DNA of 64,000 nt, from the NCBI GenBank assembly GCA_963709175.1, contig CAVPVK010000014.1, positions 62,001 to 126,000 on the forward strand, written 5' to 3'. The stretch comes from JANXQG01 sp963709175. GTDB lineage: Bacteria > Planctomycetota > Planctomycetia > Pirellulales > Thermoguttaceae. Positions 45,415-54,988 of this stretch are shown one piece after another. The stretch's first letter is position 1; each line of letters starts with the position of its first letter. The notes beneath the pieces are model-generated. The model did not search any database, was not told the origin of the DNA, and was given only the letters and a program-made list of their open reading frames with translations. The translations under genes and the position numbers were made by a program.

Positions 45415-46581
45415 CTACAAACCGTCTTCTCTCGCATAGGCCACTAGCGCCAGCCCGCCGCAGTCGGGGCAAGTGCCCGCGGCGAGCACGTATTGGTTGC
45501 GACAACGAGGGCAATAGGAATGCGAGTCGCCCAGCGGTGCCGCTGGCTGCAGCAACTCGGCGGGGTCGATTTCCACGCGGCGGAGCAGGCTGTCCAGCCG
45601 CTTGCGGAGCTTCTTGCGGAACCAGGCGTCGATGCAGCATGCCTCCGCCCCCTCGGGAATCTCGCCCGGCTTGGGATGCTCCAGGGCCAGCAGCATCGGG
45701 CCCGCCAAGGCCGCACAGCGCGACTTGGTGCAAAGCGCCGCGGCGATCGCCAACGGATGGAACGCCGCCAGGCCATGCCGCAACAGCGACTCCGGCGAGC
45801 GCATGGCGGAGGCCGGTGAGAGAAAGAGCATCCCCACGTGGCGGAACCGTGCAGAAAACTTCTCGCCAAACAGCTCCTTGCGGCAAGCCCCGTAGTCCCA
45901 CAGCGTGAGCATCCACGTGGAGAAAAGCAGGGCGAAATAGGCGAAAACGAAGGGCCATCGCAGCGGCCACGGCGAAAAGTACAACGCCGGACCCAAGCCG
46001 AAACCCAGCACGAACAACATGCACGCTGAAGACCGCAGCGTTGCGCTCAACTTCTTCAACTCGGCGAACCGCTCCGCGGCGGCCGTATAGTCGGTCCAGC
46101 GGTCGAGATGGCTTCCGATGACTTTGCCCCGGTCGCTCTCGCCGGCCGCAGCCACCTCTGCGAGCATCGCCGCCAGCCGCCCGGCCTGTGCCGGCGAGGA
46201 ACATACGGCGATTGCTCCGCCGTTGACGCGGACTTCTTTTTCCACCGCTTCGATCGCGCCCGTAACGGCGTCGAAGGGGAGGTGGTAAACGGCTTTTCCG
46301 TCGGCGGCCGCGAGCGTCGCTTCCGAAAACGCGATCCCTTGAGGCGACACGGCGATCGGCCACGACTCGGCTAGGAAGCACCGGGCCAGCGGCGAGGGAT
46401 TGCCCAGCACGAGCTTGAAGCGCTCGTTGCCCATGAACGAGGGTGAAGGCAGCGCGCGGAACCGCCCTAGCACCGTCGATAGGCAGAGCGCCTCGCGGCG
46501 GACCCAACACGCGCATTCGCCCAGGTAGATCGCCGCCACGACGATCATTACCCACTCGGTATCCGTGAGACGAAACGGCAT
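45415..46581 (-). CDS. Membrane protein with C-terminal zinc ribbon, unknown function
   Basis: This 388-residue protein has an N-terminal membrane helix (TEWVMIVVAAIYLGECACW), a domain with FKLVLGNPSPLARCFLAESWPIAVSPQGIAFSE, two or three central helices (residues about 180-230) and a C-terminal zinc ribbon (YCPRCRNQYVLAAGTCPDCGG). I recognise no catalytic motif. The start at 46581 (MPFRLTDTEW) is chosen because longer versions overlap the gene upstream. It may be co-transcribed with the DUF2167 gene 13 bases upstream and possibly with ccoI. Confidence 0.65.
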   Translation of the reverse strand: MPFRLTDTEWVMIVVAAIYLGECACWVRREALCLSTVLGRFRALPSPSFMGNERFKLVLGNPSPLARCFLAESWPIAVSPQGIAFSEATLAAADGKAVYHLPFDAVTGAIEAVEKEVRVNGGAIAVCSSPAQAGRLAAMLAEVAAAGESDRGKVIGSHLDRWTDYTAAAERFAELKKLSATLRSSACMLFVLGFGLGPALYFSPWPLRWPFVFAYFALLFSTWMLTLWDYGACRKELFGEKFSARFRHVGMLFLSPASAMRSPESLLRHGLAAFHPLAIAAALCTKSRCAALAGPMLLALEHPKPGEIPEGAEACCIDAWFRKKLRKRLDSLLRRVEIDPAELLQPAAPLGDSHSYCPRCRNQYVLAAGTCPDCGGLALVAYAREDGL

Positions 46582-46594
46582 GTCTGGCCGGGTC

Positions 46595-47524
46595 TTACGA
46601 TCTTGCCCTGCTGCCGAAAATGCTGCGGAAGAACTTGGCAATGCCGGCTCCCAGGGCAACCACGCCGATGATGATCACCTTGGCGAACTTGGCGATCAGC
46701 ACGCCGAGCTTGGCGAGCAGCCCGGTCTTGGCTGCGGCGACCACCATCCCGCCGGTGATCAGGCCTGTCAGCCCGTACTGGGCAACTTTATCGCCGGACC
46801 GCCATTCGGCATACTTGCTGCCGGCGGTGAACTGGTAGTCGGCCAGGAGCTTCTTGGAAGGACCGACGGCCGAGGCGAGCTTGTCGGGCGGGACGATGAG
46901 GTTGGCCGACATGACGCCGGTGCGGCCCAGGATCCGCGTGTTGTAGTTGATCGACTCCCCACCGTCGCCGCGGACGCGGAGGGCCCAGATGAGGTGGTTC
47001 GTGGAGTCCTCATAGGCCGGCGGCTCTTGCCATCCCACCAGTTCCAAGGGCGACCAGCCTCGCTGGCGGCGTTCCTGGTTCGCGGCGTCGTTGCCTTCGC
47101 GCAGGGATTGCAGGATTGCCACGGCGTCGAGCTTGCCCTTTTCATCGTCGGCAATGTGTCCCGAATCCTCATAGGTGAAAACGATGAACCAGCCGCCGAA
47201 GCTCTTGGGCATGAGCACGCCCATATCGGCGTCGCTGGGGATGTTCTCGTTCAGTTCCGACCACTTCTTTGCCCCCTCCTGATCGGTGAAGCGGTAGCCC
47301 GCGGGGATCTTGATCTCGGCGATCGTGCCTAGCTTGCCGACCCCGGGCCCCTCTTGCCATTGGATGGACTTGAACAGTTCGACTGCCCGTTTCGTCTTGG
47401 CGTCCAGTGCCTCGTCTTTGGCGTTGGCGGCAGCAGCGATGTGGGAAGTCACGGCCGCAAGGAATATCGCCAGCGCCAGCCAGCGGAACGAGCGAGAACC
47501 GCTCCACACACTCAGAGATACCAT
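46595..47524 (-). CDS. DUF2167 membrane-anchored protein
   Basis: This 309-residue protein has a signal peptide (WLALAIFLAAVTSHIAAAA), then the DUF2167 domain with GTIAEIKIPAGYRF, then GWFIVFTYEDSGHIADDEKGKLD and LVGWQEPPAYEDSTNHLIWAL. Two or three hydrophobic segments close the protein (LTGLITGGMVVAAAKTGLL, VIIIGVVALGAGIAKFF). DUF2167 proteins are periplasmic with C-terminal membrane anchors; their role is unknown. It begins 12 bases after the kinase-like gene, so the two form one unit. Confidence 0.85.
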   Translation of the reverse strand: MVSLSVWSGSRSFRWLALAIFLAAVTSHIAAAANAKDEALDAKTKRAVELFKSIQWQEGPGVGKLGTIAEIKIPAGYRFTDQEGAKKWSELNENIPSDADMGVLMPKSFGGWFIVFTYEDSGHIADDEKGKLDAVAILQSLREGNDAANQERRQRGWSPLELVGWQEPPAYEDSTNHLIWALRVRGDGGESINYNTRILGRTGVMSANLIVPPDKLASAVGPSKKLLADYQFTAGSKYAEWRSGDKVAQYGLTGLITGGMVVAAAKTGLLAKLGVLIAKFAKVIIIGVVALGAGIAKFFRSIFGSRARS

Positions 47525-47536
47525 AACCGTTGCCTT

Positions 47537-48327
47537 TCAAGCGTTAGGATTAGCGAATACTCCGATCGAGCCGCCGACAACGGCGCCGACGGCGATCGTA
47601 ACGGGTAAAAACGAACTCAACAGCGCGCCGGCAATCGCTCCACCGATCGCGCCGACGACGGCGCCGGCGGCGACCATGGCGGCGCGAGGAACGCCAGCCG
47701 GACGAACGGTCTGGGCCGCCGCCGCGGCAAAAATGGGTGCGGATCGCGGATGGGCGCCCGCCGCAGGGCAGTCAGGTCGGCCAGAACCTCCTCGGCACTG
47801 GCATAACGATCCTCCGGCGCCGCTGCCAACAGGCGGAGCATTAGGGCGTCGAAGCCCTTTGGCACCGTGATGTTGATGCTCGAAGGCGGATCGGGCAATG
47901 GGCCCGGGCAGCGCAGCGTCAGCAATTCATAGAACACGGCCCCTAGACCGTAAAGGTCCGCCCGTTGATCTACCGCGCGGCCGGCGAGCAGCTCGGGTGG
48001 GGTGAAGGCCGCATCGCCCCCGGCGAAATCGTTCGTTCCCACGGCCGGATCGATCCGTACCGAGTCGTCGGCCCCGATAAACACTTTATCCGGCCCGATG
48101 GAGCAATACTTGCGGCCGGTGGCATGTATCGCGGCCAAGGCGCGGAAGGCCTGTTCGAACCAATCGACGGCAAGAATATAGGAAGGCAGTTCGACGCGCT
48201 GTCGATAGGTCGCAACCAGCTCGCTCAGACGATAGCCTTCGACCTTTTCCACGTTTGGCCTTGCCTTGCTGGGCCCGGGAGGATGGGCAGACCACGGCAA
48301 CCGACAATGGAAAGCGAGGGCCCCCAT
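47537..48327 (-). CDS. Protein-kinase-like protein lacking the N-lobe, one frameshift
   Basis: Only the C-lobe of a Ser/Thr-kinase fold is present: FRALAAIHATGRKYCSIGPDKVFI occupies the catalytic-loop position but has no HRD, a DFG equivalent is not clear, and FTPPELLAGRAVDQRADLYG followed by LGAVFYELLTL fits the APE segment and helix F. No Walker-like Gly loop or VAIK Lys precedes it. After PIRDPHPF the frame breaks in the A-run at 47729-47733 (T-run on the coding strand). Adding one base leads to a Gly/Ala-rich double hydrophobic tail (AAMVAAGAVVGAIGGAIAGA) ending at 47537. It is likely a membrane-tethered pseudokinase or a remnant. Confidence 0.55.
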
Positions 48328-48680
48328 AAGACGGCTACCAGCAATAAGTCTACACCAGAACTACCGGCCTGGCAATGTCTTGCGGCCCTGCATGTGTGGC
48401 CACATTTCTGGCAGGAACTCCCTAGGGTGGCTGATGGCTGAGCGGGCACCATGTACTCATGGTCGACGAAGCCCCAGCTGCAATCCAACAGCACGTCACC
48501 ACCCGCCGGGGGGACGCGATACGCGATGACGGTTCGTTGCCGCGGTCCCAGAGCGGACGTACAATGCGTGCCTGGTAGCAGGCTTGTATAGGAAGTTGCG
48601 ACACCAACTCCTGTCGGCTGCCTGCTGTTGAAATCCCTTCGACGGCAGACTGCTCCCGGAATGCTTCAAGGCGACGGATC
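48328..48680. other. Region without a clear gene; possible decayed coding sequence
   Basis: Leftward, short overlapping frames (ACYQARIVRPLWDRGNEPSS near 48560 and GGDVLLDCSWGFVDHEYM near 48470 in another frame) look more protein-like than random. They could be the remains of a gene, perhaps the missing upstream part of the kinase-like protein. I cannot assign them. The PEP-CTERM gene starts at the right edge. Confidence 0.25.
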
Positions 48681-50550
48681 ATGTTCGGCAAGATGTTCAT
48701 GCATAGATCGATGGCAGCGCGATGGCGAACGTGCTGCGTCCTGATTGCTTTGGGCTTGGCCGCGACCCCTATTCACGGACAGACTCTCACAGTATTGGCG
48801 TCGTTCAACGGAAGTAACGGCGACTTCGCCTATTGCGGTCTGACTCTCAGCGGAAACGCCTTGCAAGGGACCACCAACGCCGGTGGTGGCGACGGGTATG
48901 GCACGGTCTTCAGCGTTCCACTGAGCGGCGGCAGTTCCGCGGAACTGACGTCTTTTGACGGCAGAGACGGTTCTTGGCCCTATGCCGGTTTGACGCTCAG
49001 CGGCAGCACCCTGTATGGAACTACCGTGGACGGCGGGGCCTCTTGGAACGGTACGGTCTTCAGTATTCCCGTGAGCGGCGGCACTCCCACGGTACTCGCC
49101 TCGTTCAACGGGAGCGACGGTTCCGAGCCTTGGGGCGGTTTGACGCTCAGCGGCAGTACGCTGTATGGCACGACGCGATACGGCGGCGCCAAACAGTCCG
49201 GAACAGTCTTCAGTGTTCCCGTGAGCGGCGGCACTCCCGCGGTACTGGTATCATTCAGCGGCAGCAACGGTGCAAATCCTACCGCCACTTTGACGCTCAG
49301 CGGCACGACCGTCTATGGGACGACCGCAGGCGGCGGCGCCAGTGGGGACGGCGCAGTCTTCAGCCTTCCCATTCGCGGCGGCACGCCGAAAATGCTTGCC
49401 TCGTTCAGCGGCAGCAACGGCGAATACCCGTACGGCGCCCTGACGCCCAGTGGCCAGACGCTCTATGGCACGACCGAAGGCGGCGGAGCCTACGGGGACG
49501 GCGCGGTCTTCAGCCTTCCCGCCGCGGGCGGCGCCCACGGTCTTGGCCTCCTTCAACGGCAGCAACGGCAGGTATCCCTACGGCGGCTTGACACTCGTTG
49601 GCAGCACGCTCTATGGCACGACCGAAAGCGGTGGAGCGTACGGGTACGGTGTGGTCTTCAGCCTTCCGTTGAGCGGCGGCACTCCCACGGCACTTGCTTC
49701 TTTCAAGGGCAGCGACGGTGCAAATCCGTATGCTGGCTTGGTCCTCGTCAACACCACCCTGTACGGAACGACCGCCAGCGGCGGCGTCTCTTGGTCCGGC
49801 AGTTTCGCCGGCTGCGGCACGGTCTTCGCCCTGGACCTGGGAACCATGGCCGATACGTGGACCGGTTCTGGCGGCGGAAGTTGGAATAACCCCAGCAACT
49901 GGACATCCGGATTAGTCCCAACTGAAGTCGGAGCACAAGCGGTGTTTGCCGCCTCGGCCGCCACGTCATCCACGATAACGCTCGACGGCAATCAAACCGT
50001 GGGCTCGCTGACTTTCAGCAACACCGCGGCGAGCTACACGCTTGTTGCGGGTGATGGCGGCACGCTCACCTTGAATAACTCCGGCGGTACGAGCGGGTCA
50101 CGACTGCTGGTTTTCGCCGGCAGTCACGCAATAACCGCTCCCGTGACGATTGCAGGCGGCAGTTTGACCGTCTCCGAATCGAACCACAGCAGCCTCGCAG
50201 TCTTCGGGATCATCGACGACGATAACCGCAAAGAATCGCTTATGCTCACCGGTGATGGAACGGGGAAACTGGTTTTGAGCGGTACGAACACTTACGGTGG
50301 AACGACCATGGTGGAACATGGCACGCTGCTCGTGACCGAGGCGTATGCGTTGCCATCCAGGACGAAGTTGGCTGTTGGAGCAGGCGGCAGGTTCGTCTTC
50401 GATCCGTCGGTCAGGCCCGCTCCCGCGATGGTCACGAACGCTGCCGTTGCTGTACCGGAACCATCGACCTTGCTCCTCCTGGCTATCGGTCTGATCTGTG
50501 CTCGAATTGCAACCATTGGAGCGAAGGCCTTCGCGGCCTTGCGTAATTGA
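48681..50550 (+). CDS. PEP-CTERM surface protein with seven GloVer-type repeats, one frameshift
   Basis: This protein of about 620 residues has a signal peptide (CCVLIALGLAATPIHGQ) and seven repeats of about 50 residues built on TVLASFNGSNG, then LTLSGSTLYGTT and GTVFSVPVSGGTP. An autotransporter-associated beta-strand module (FSGTNTYGGTT-like LSGTNTYGGTTMVEHGTLLV) follows, then the sorting signal VPEPSTLLLLAIGL with a basic end. The frame breaks near 49530, in the fifth repeat; deleting one base there rejoins it. It is probably secreted and processed by an exosortase, which is not in the window. The function is likely structural or adhesive. Confidence 0.85.
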
Positions 50551-50589
50551 GGTGGCTTGAAGAAACCCTGACGAATCGGAGGAAACGCA

Positions 50590-51156
50590 GTGATTATTCC
50601 GATACCCATCCCCATTGGCGTTAGGCACCACGTCGTCGTGAGAGGGGCGACCTGGAAGGTGGTGCCCTGTGAGCATTGCCAGCAGCGTTTCGCGTTTCTG
50701 ATTGAGATGGAGGGACAAGGTTCAGACGGGGATTTCCTGTTCTTGAACAGTTCTGAATCGATGCAGAGGGCTCGGGCCCAGGCCCAGCAAAACCTCGCCG
50801 ACAAGATCCGCAATAGCGTTGTGGCCATTCCCTGCCCGCAATGCGGCTTCTATCAAGCGGACATGGTCCGGCAACTGAAGCATGCCGCCTGGACGAACCC
50901 GATGCAGATCATTGGGGCGATTGTCATTGTGCTCTCCTTCGCTCCGCTAGCCTTCGAGATCGATGACAACTGGATCTTGACCGCCGTCACCGCGACCGCC
51001 GGAGCAGTGTTGTTGGCCAAGGGTTATGTCATCTCCGCTCGATACGATCCGAACGCGGGAGACCCGGCGCCAAGAATTGAATTTGCTCGGCAGCATTCCG
51101 TATGGGGCGAACAGCTTGCCCAATTATTGAAGGAAATCGCCAGCCAGACCGAATGA
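50590..51156 (+). CDS. Small membrane protein with zinc-binding Cys pairs, unknown function
   Basis: This 188-residue protein has two CxxC pairs (VPCEHCQQRF and IPCPQCGFYQ) about 55 residues apart, then two membrane helices (MQIIGAIVIVLSFAPLAF and ILTAVTATAGAVLLAKGYV) and a short cytoplasmic tail. GTG at 50590 follows GGAGGAAACGCA, a good ribosome binding site. No family name comes to mind. Confidence 0.65.
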   Translation: MIIPIPIPIGVRHHVVVRGATWKVVPCEHCQQRFAFLIEMEGQGSDGDFLFLNSSESMQRARAQAQQNLADKIRNSVVAIPCPQCGFYQADMVRQLKHAAWTNPMQIIGAIVIVLSFAPLAFEIDDNWILTAVTATAGAVLLAKGYVISARYDPNAGDPAPRIEFARQHSVWGEQLAQLLKEIASQTE

Positions 51157-51300
51157 CGACTGCTGAACACAGCACGGTAGCAGAACGAGTCGCCACCGTC
51201 TTCTTTCCCTGCAGTCCCTTGGATGGCGTTGCGGCGAAAGAGCGCGTTGGGATGGACTTGACGTTCCACGAATCGGCGGCAGCGGGTAAAATAGATTAGC

Positions 51301-52347
51301 ATGAGAAAAACCGATCGACAGCCGCCGCCCGATTCGCCGGAAATTCCGCGGAAAATCTCTGGCCAGACGATCTTCCTTTGGGGATCGGTTGCCGCCAGCC
51401 TGCTGGTGCTTGCGGTTCTGCTGCTGGTGAACTTCGGCGGCAGGCTGTGGGCCGCCGACTCGCAGTTGCGGCTGGAAAACATTCCCTTCAACGGCAGTCG
51501 GGCGTACGACTACCTGAAACAACTCTGCGACATCGGCCCGCGGCGGAGCGGCTCGGCGGCCATGCAGTCCCAACAGAAGTTCGTCGCCGAGTTCTTCGAG
51601 AAACTGGGTGCAAAGGTCGAGTTCCAGCGGTTCAAGGCCCCCTATCCGGCCGACGGGCCCGACAAAGCGATGATCGGCCACACTGTGCCCATGGCCAATA
51701 TGATCGCCCGCTTCAATCCCGAGAGCCGCGAGCGGATCATGTTTTGCGGCCACTACGACACGCTGCCTTTTCCGCTCCACGACCCGGTCGATACCCACGG
51801 CCGCTTTGTGGGGGCTAACGACAACGGCAGTGGCCTCGCCATCCTCATGGAATTGGGCAACTCCCTGGCGAAAACCCCGCCTAAGGTGGGTGTCGATTTG
51901 GTTTTTTTCGATGGCGAGGAGTTTATCTTTAAAGACGACGGCAAGTACTTTTTCGGATCGGAGCATTTTGCCGACGAGTATGCCAAACATCCGCCCGCCT
52001 TCCGCTACCGCTATGCCGTGCTGCTGGACCTGGCCGGCGGCGCCGACCTGGACCTGCCCGAAGAAATCAACAGCCTGACTTGGGCCGACAGCGGGCCGCT
52101 GGTCAAGCAGATCTGGGCCACGGCCGCGCGGCTGGGCGTGAGGGAGTTCGCTCAGCGGCCAGGCTGCGAAGTTCGCGACGATCACCTCGCCCTGCATGAC
52201 GTGGCCGGCATTCCCTCGTGCGACGTGATCGACATGAACTACAAATACTGGCACACCCAGGCCGACACGCCCGAACATTGCTCGGCCCTCAGCATGGCCA
52301 AAGTCGGCTGGGTCTTGCAGGAGTGGCTGCGGGGGCAGTCGCCCTGA
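51301..52347 (+). CDS. M28-family metallopeptidase, glutaminyl-cyclase-like
   Basis: This 348-residue protein has an N-terminal membrane anchor (LWGSVAASLLVLAVLLLVNF) and a periplasmic M28 domain. Predicted zinc ligands and catalytic residues are the His and Asp of FCGHYDTLPF, the Asp of GANDNGSGLA, the Glu pair of FFDGEEFI, the Asp of LLDLAGGADL and the His of YWHTQADTPEH. The FFDGEEFI and YWHTQADT context resembles glutaminyl-peptide cyclotransferases more than aminopeptidases. It precedes a small membrane protein gene by 29 bases. Confidence 0.85.
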   Translation: MRKTDRQPPPDSPEIPRKISGQTIFLWGSVAASLLVLAVLLLVNFGGRLWAADSQLRLENIPFNGSRAYDYLKQLCDIGPRRSGSAAMQSQQKFVAEFFEKLGAKVEFQRFKAPYPADGPDKAMIGHTVPMANMIARFNPESRERIMFCGHYDTLPFPLHDPVDTHGRFVGANDNGSGLAILMELGNSLAKTPPKVGVDLVFFDGEEFIFKDDGKYFFGSEHFADEYAKHPPAFRYRYAVLLDLAGGADLDLPEEINSLTWADSGPLVKQIWATAARLGVREFAQRPGCEVRDDHLALHDVAGIPSCDVIDMNYKYWHTQADTPEHCSALSMAKVGWVLQEWLRGQSP

Positions 52348-52376
52348 AACCAGCCGGCTGACGAGAGCTACCTGAA

Positions 52377-52811
52377 ATGAGCTACCTGCCGAGCATCGTC
52401 GTCGCGGCAGTCCTGTGCGCTGCCTCCGCGGCGCTGATGGCTTGGCACGTCCGCACGTGGCGAGGCCTGGCGCGTGCGGAAATGGAAGGCCGCGAGCGCG
52501 ATTTTCGCCGCCGGCAGTATCGCCGCCGCATGCAGACTAGCGCCATGCTCGGCATCCTGGGCCTGGCGATACTCGTGGGCCAACTGCTTCTAGACCGCGC
52601 GGACTCATCGATGCTGCTGCTGGCGTATTGGTGCGGCGTCATAGCGATGGTCGTGTGGATCGCGCTGTTGGCCCTGGCCGACATGACGGCCACTAGCTTC
52701 CATTACGCCGCGAGAAAAACGACACCGTCGTCGAGCAAGCACGGCTCAAGAACGAACTCCGCCGGGTTCGCCAACAGGATAGCCCGGCCCGCAACGGCAA
52801 AAAGAACTAGG
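52377..52811 (+). CDS. Small two-helix membrane protein, one frameshift
   Basis: The protein starts with a membrane helix (LPSIVVAAVLCAASAALMAW), a basic stretch (EGRERDFRRRQYRRRM), then two more hydrophobic segments. The frame breaks in the A-run at 52715-52719; adding one base gives YAARKNDTVVEQARLKNELR and a stop at 52809-52811, for about 145 residues. The alternative uncorrected frame would run deep into the convergent cheR gene. The function is unknown. Confidence 0.6.
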
Positions 52812-52820
52812 CAGCGTCCG

Positions 52821-53726
52821 TTATTCCCGTCGCTGGTGCAGCCAGGATTGCAGGCAGTTGAACTCGCGGAGATGCTCGGCGACTCCCTCGGCCGCTCCCG
52901 TCACCAGCATACCGCCGGGACGGACGGCGGCGCGAACGTGCTCCATCACTCGCTTCTTCGAAGCAGCGTCGAAGTAGATCAGCACGTTTTTGAGGAACAC
53001 CAGGTCGAACGGCGCTTCGTTCAGTTTGTCGAGCAGGTTGTGCTGGCGAAAGGCGACCAGCGCCGTGAGCATCGGCTTCGCCTGCCAAAGCCCTGTGGGC
53101 ATCCTGATGAAGAAGCGGCTTTTCAAATCGGCGGGCACGCGTTGCACGGCCCGCTCGGAGAAGGTGGCCTGCCGGCACTGTGCCAAAGCGCCCTGGCCGA
53201 TATCCGTGCCTAGCACGCGGATTTTCCACTGCTGCCAGTTGGGAAGCGAAGCGGCAATCGAGCAAGCGATGGTATAGGGCTCGTCGCCGGTGCTGCAGGC
53301 GGCCGACCAGATCCGCAGAGTCCCCTTGGTCCCTCCCGGCGGCTTCCCGGCAGCGCAGCCCGCCAGGTAGGTCCTGCGAAACCAGTTCCACTGGGCTTCA
53401 TCACGAAAGAGAAAGGTCTCGTGCGTAGTGATTTCCTGGACGAGGGCATCCCACTCCGGATCGCTGCCCGGCAAGCGGACGATGTATTGGTAGTACGCGC
53501 CGAAAGAGGCGATCCCCGTCTCCCGCAAGCGGCGGCGGAGGCGGTTAGAAAGCAGCATCTTCTTCTGCGGAGCGACGCGAATGCCCGTCCGGCCGTAAAT
53601 CAATTCGGCGAACTTCGCCAGTTGCACATCGGTCACCTGCTCCAAATCGCAGTTGGCAGAAACCGGGAGGGGCAACGGCACTTGCGGCAAGACCGGTCCG
53701 TTAACGTAACAGGTATCGAGAGGCAT
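52821..53726 (-). CDS. cheR: CheR-type protein-glutamate methyltransferase
   Basis: This 301-residue protein has an N-terminal CheR helical domain (FAELIYGRTGIRVAPQKKMLLSNRLRRRL) and an S-adenosylmethionine-binding domain with WSAACSTGDEPYTIA and LVFLKNVLIYFD. It would methylate glutamates on chemoreceptors or similar sensors. I chose the ATG at 53726, because the longer frame adds an unconserved leader. No receptor, cheB, cheA or cheW gene lies nearby, so it may serve an unlinked pathway. Confidence 0.9.
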   Translation of the reverse strand: MPLDTCYVNGPVLPQVPLPLPVSANCDLEQVTDVQLAKFAELIYGRTGIRVAPQKKMLLSNRLRRRLRETGIASFGAYYQYIVRLPGSDPEWDALVQEITTHETFLFRDEAQWNWFRRTYLAGCAAGKPPGGTKGTLRIWSAACSTGDEPYTIACSIAASLPNWQQWKIRVLGTDIGQGALAQCRQATFSERAVQRVPADLKSRFFIRMPTGLWQAKPMLTALVAFRQHNLLDKLNEAPFDLVFLKNVLIYFDAASKKRVMEHVRAAVRPGGMLVTGAAEGVAEHLREFNCLQSWLHQRRE

Positions 53727-53881
53727 GTTCAAGTTTAGGCCACGGCTTTTGACTTGTCGAATGCTCTTGCCCAAGGCGTTGAATCTGCGGTAAACTGCAC
53801 AAGGCATGCCATGGAACCCCCCGTACGGGTTTCCTCGCACCACTCGGAAGCACCGGCAGCGAAAATGAAAGGAATCAACTT

Positions 53882-54952
53882 ATGCAAGCGACGCTTGCCG
53901 AACTGGCCCTCTTAGTAGGTGGCGAGGCGGTGGGGCCGCCAGGCCTGACGATCGAGGGGGCCGGCCCGCTCCGCGATGCCCTGCCCGGCCAAATCACCCT
54001 GCTCGACTCGGCCGATCGCGCCCGCAACCTGGCCGGCAGCAAGGCGGCAGCCGTGGTCTGTCCGCGGTCGTTCGTTCCGGCGGAGACGCCGGCGATTCTG
54101 GTCGATGACGCCCACGAGGCATTCGCGCGGATCGTGCTCCACTTTCGCCCACAGCGCCGCCTCAAGCGGATTGGCGTCAGTCGCCTGGCCGCGGTGAGCC
54201 ACACGGCGGTATTGGGGGCTGATGTCGACGTGCATCCCTTTGCCACGATCGGCGACGACGTGCGAATCGGCAGCGGCTCGACGATCCATTCCGGCGCGCA
54301 CATCATGGCCGGCTCGCAAATCGGTGAGAACGTGACTATTTTCCCCAATGCCGTGCTGTACGAGAACACCGTGGTGGGCGATCGATCGACGATCCACGCC
54401 GCCGCCGTGCTGGGGGCCTACGGATTCGGCTACGACCACGTGGAAGGCAGCTATCGACTCACGGCCCAGTTGGGCAACGTAGTCATCGGCGCTGACGTCG
54501 ATATCGGGGCGGGTACGACCGTCGACCGCGGCACCTACGGCCCCACGGTCATCGGCGACGGCACCAAGATTGACGACCAGGTGATGATCGCCCACAACTG
54601 CCGCCTAGGCCGGCACAATATGCTCTGCTCGCAGGTCGGCGTCGCCGGCAGCTCGACCACCGGCGATTACGTCGTCCTGGCGGGGCAGGTGGGGGTTCGC
54701 GACCACGTGCACATTGGCGGCGGGTCGGTCGTGGGGGCCAAGGGCGGTATCGTCAACGACGTGCCCGACAACAGCCGCTATATCGGCATTCCTGCCACGC
54801 CGGAACGCGAGCAGAAGTTGCGTCTGGCGGTGGTATCCAAGCTGCCGGAGATGCGGCACCAACTGAAGACTCTGGAGAAGACCGTCGAGAAACTCGCGGC
54901 GCAGGTCGCGGCCATGGAAGCTAGTGAGGTTGTGCAGAGACCAGCCGCCTAA
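53882..54952 (+). CDS. lpxD: UDP-3-O-acylglucosamine N-acyltransferase
   Basis: LpxD adds the N-linked acyl chain in lipid A synthesis. The 356-residue protein has a short N-terminal uridine-binding domain, then left-handed beta-helix hexapeptides (VLGADVDVHPFATIGDDVRIG and onward) and the catalytic-His segment MIAHNCRLGRHN, with a helical C-terminus (MRHQLKTLEKTVEKLAAQVAAME) that packs in the trimer. GGATTATG-type spacing upstream is weak, but the start matches the family. lpxI follows in the same direction after 36 bases of AT-rich repeat. Confidence 0.95.
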   Translation: MQATLAELALLVGGEAVGPPGLTIEGAGPLRDALPGQITLLDSADRARNLAGSKAAAVVCPRSFVPAETPAILVDDAHEAFARIVLHFRPQRRLKRIGVSRLAAVSHTAVLGADVDVHPFATIGDDVRIGSGSTIHSGAHIMAGSQIGENVTIFPNAVLYENTVVGDRSTIHAAAVLGAYGFGYDHVEGSYRLTAQLGNVVIGADVDIGAGTTVDRGTYGPTVIGDGTKIDDQVMIAHNCRLGRHNMLCSQVGVAGSSTTGDYVVLAGQVGVRDHVHIGGGSVVGAKGGIVNDVPDNSRYIGIPATPEREQKLRLAVVSKLPEMRHQLKTLEKTVEKLAAQVAAMEASEVVQRPAA

Positions 54953-54988
54953 GAAATTTCGAAATTCGTGTTTCGTGTTTGACCGCCC

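Noticed and set aside
45302..46555. A 418-residue upstream extension of ccoI in the same frame
   Set aside because: It is antisense-free but overlaps the real leftward membrane protein gene in another phase, is Arg-rich and has no similarity. The CcoI family starts near 45301.
47729..47733. Programmed ribosomal frameshift in the kinase-like gene
   Set aside because: The T-run (coding strand) could slip, but there is no following stem-loop, and seven other genes show similar breaks, so a sequencing cause is simpler.
48780..49840. Regular repeats that could look like an array
   Set aside because: They are coding GloVer-type repeats of about 50 residues with diverged sequence.
52812..53213. 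Extension of the small membrane protein into the cheR region
   Set aside because: It arises only from the uncorrected frameshift at 52715-52719 and is antisense to a conserved CheR.
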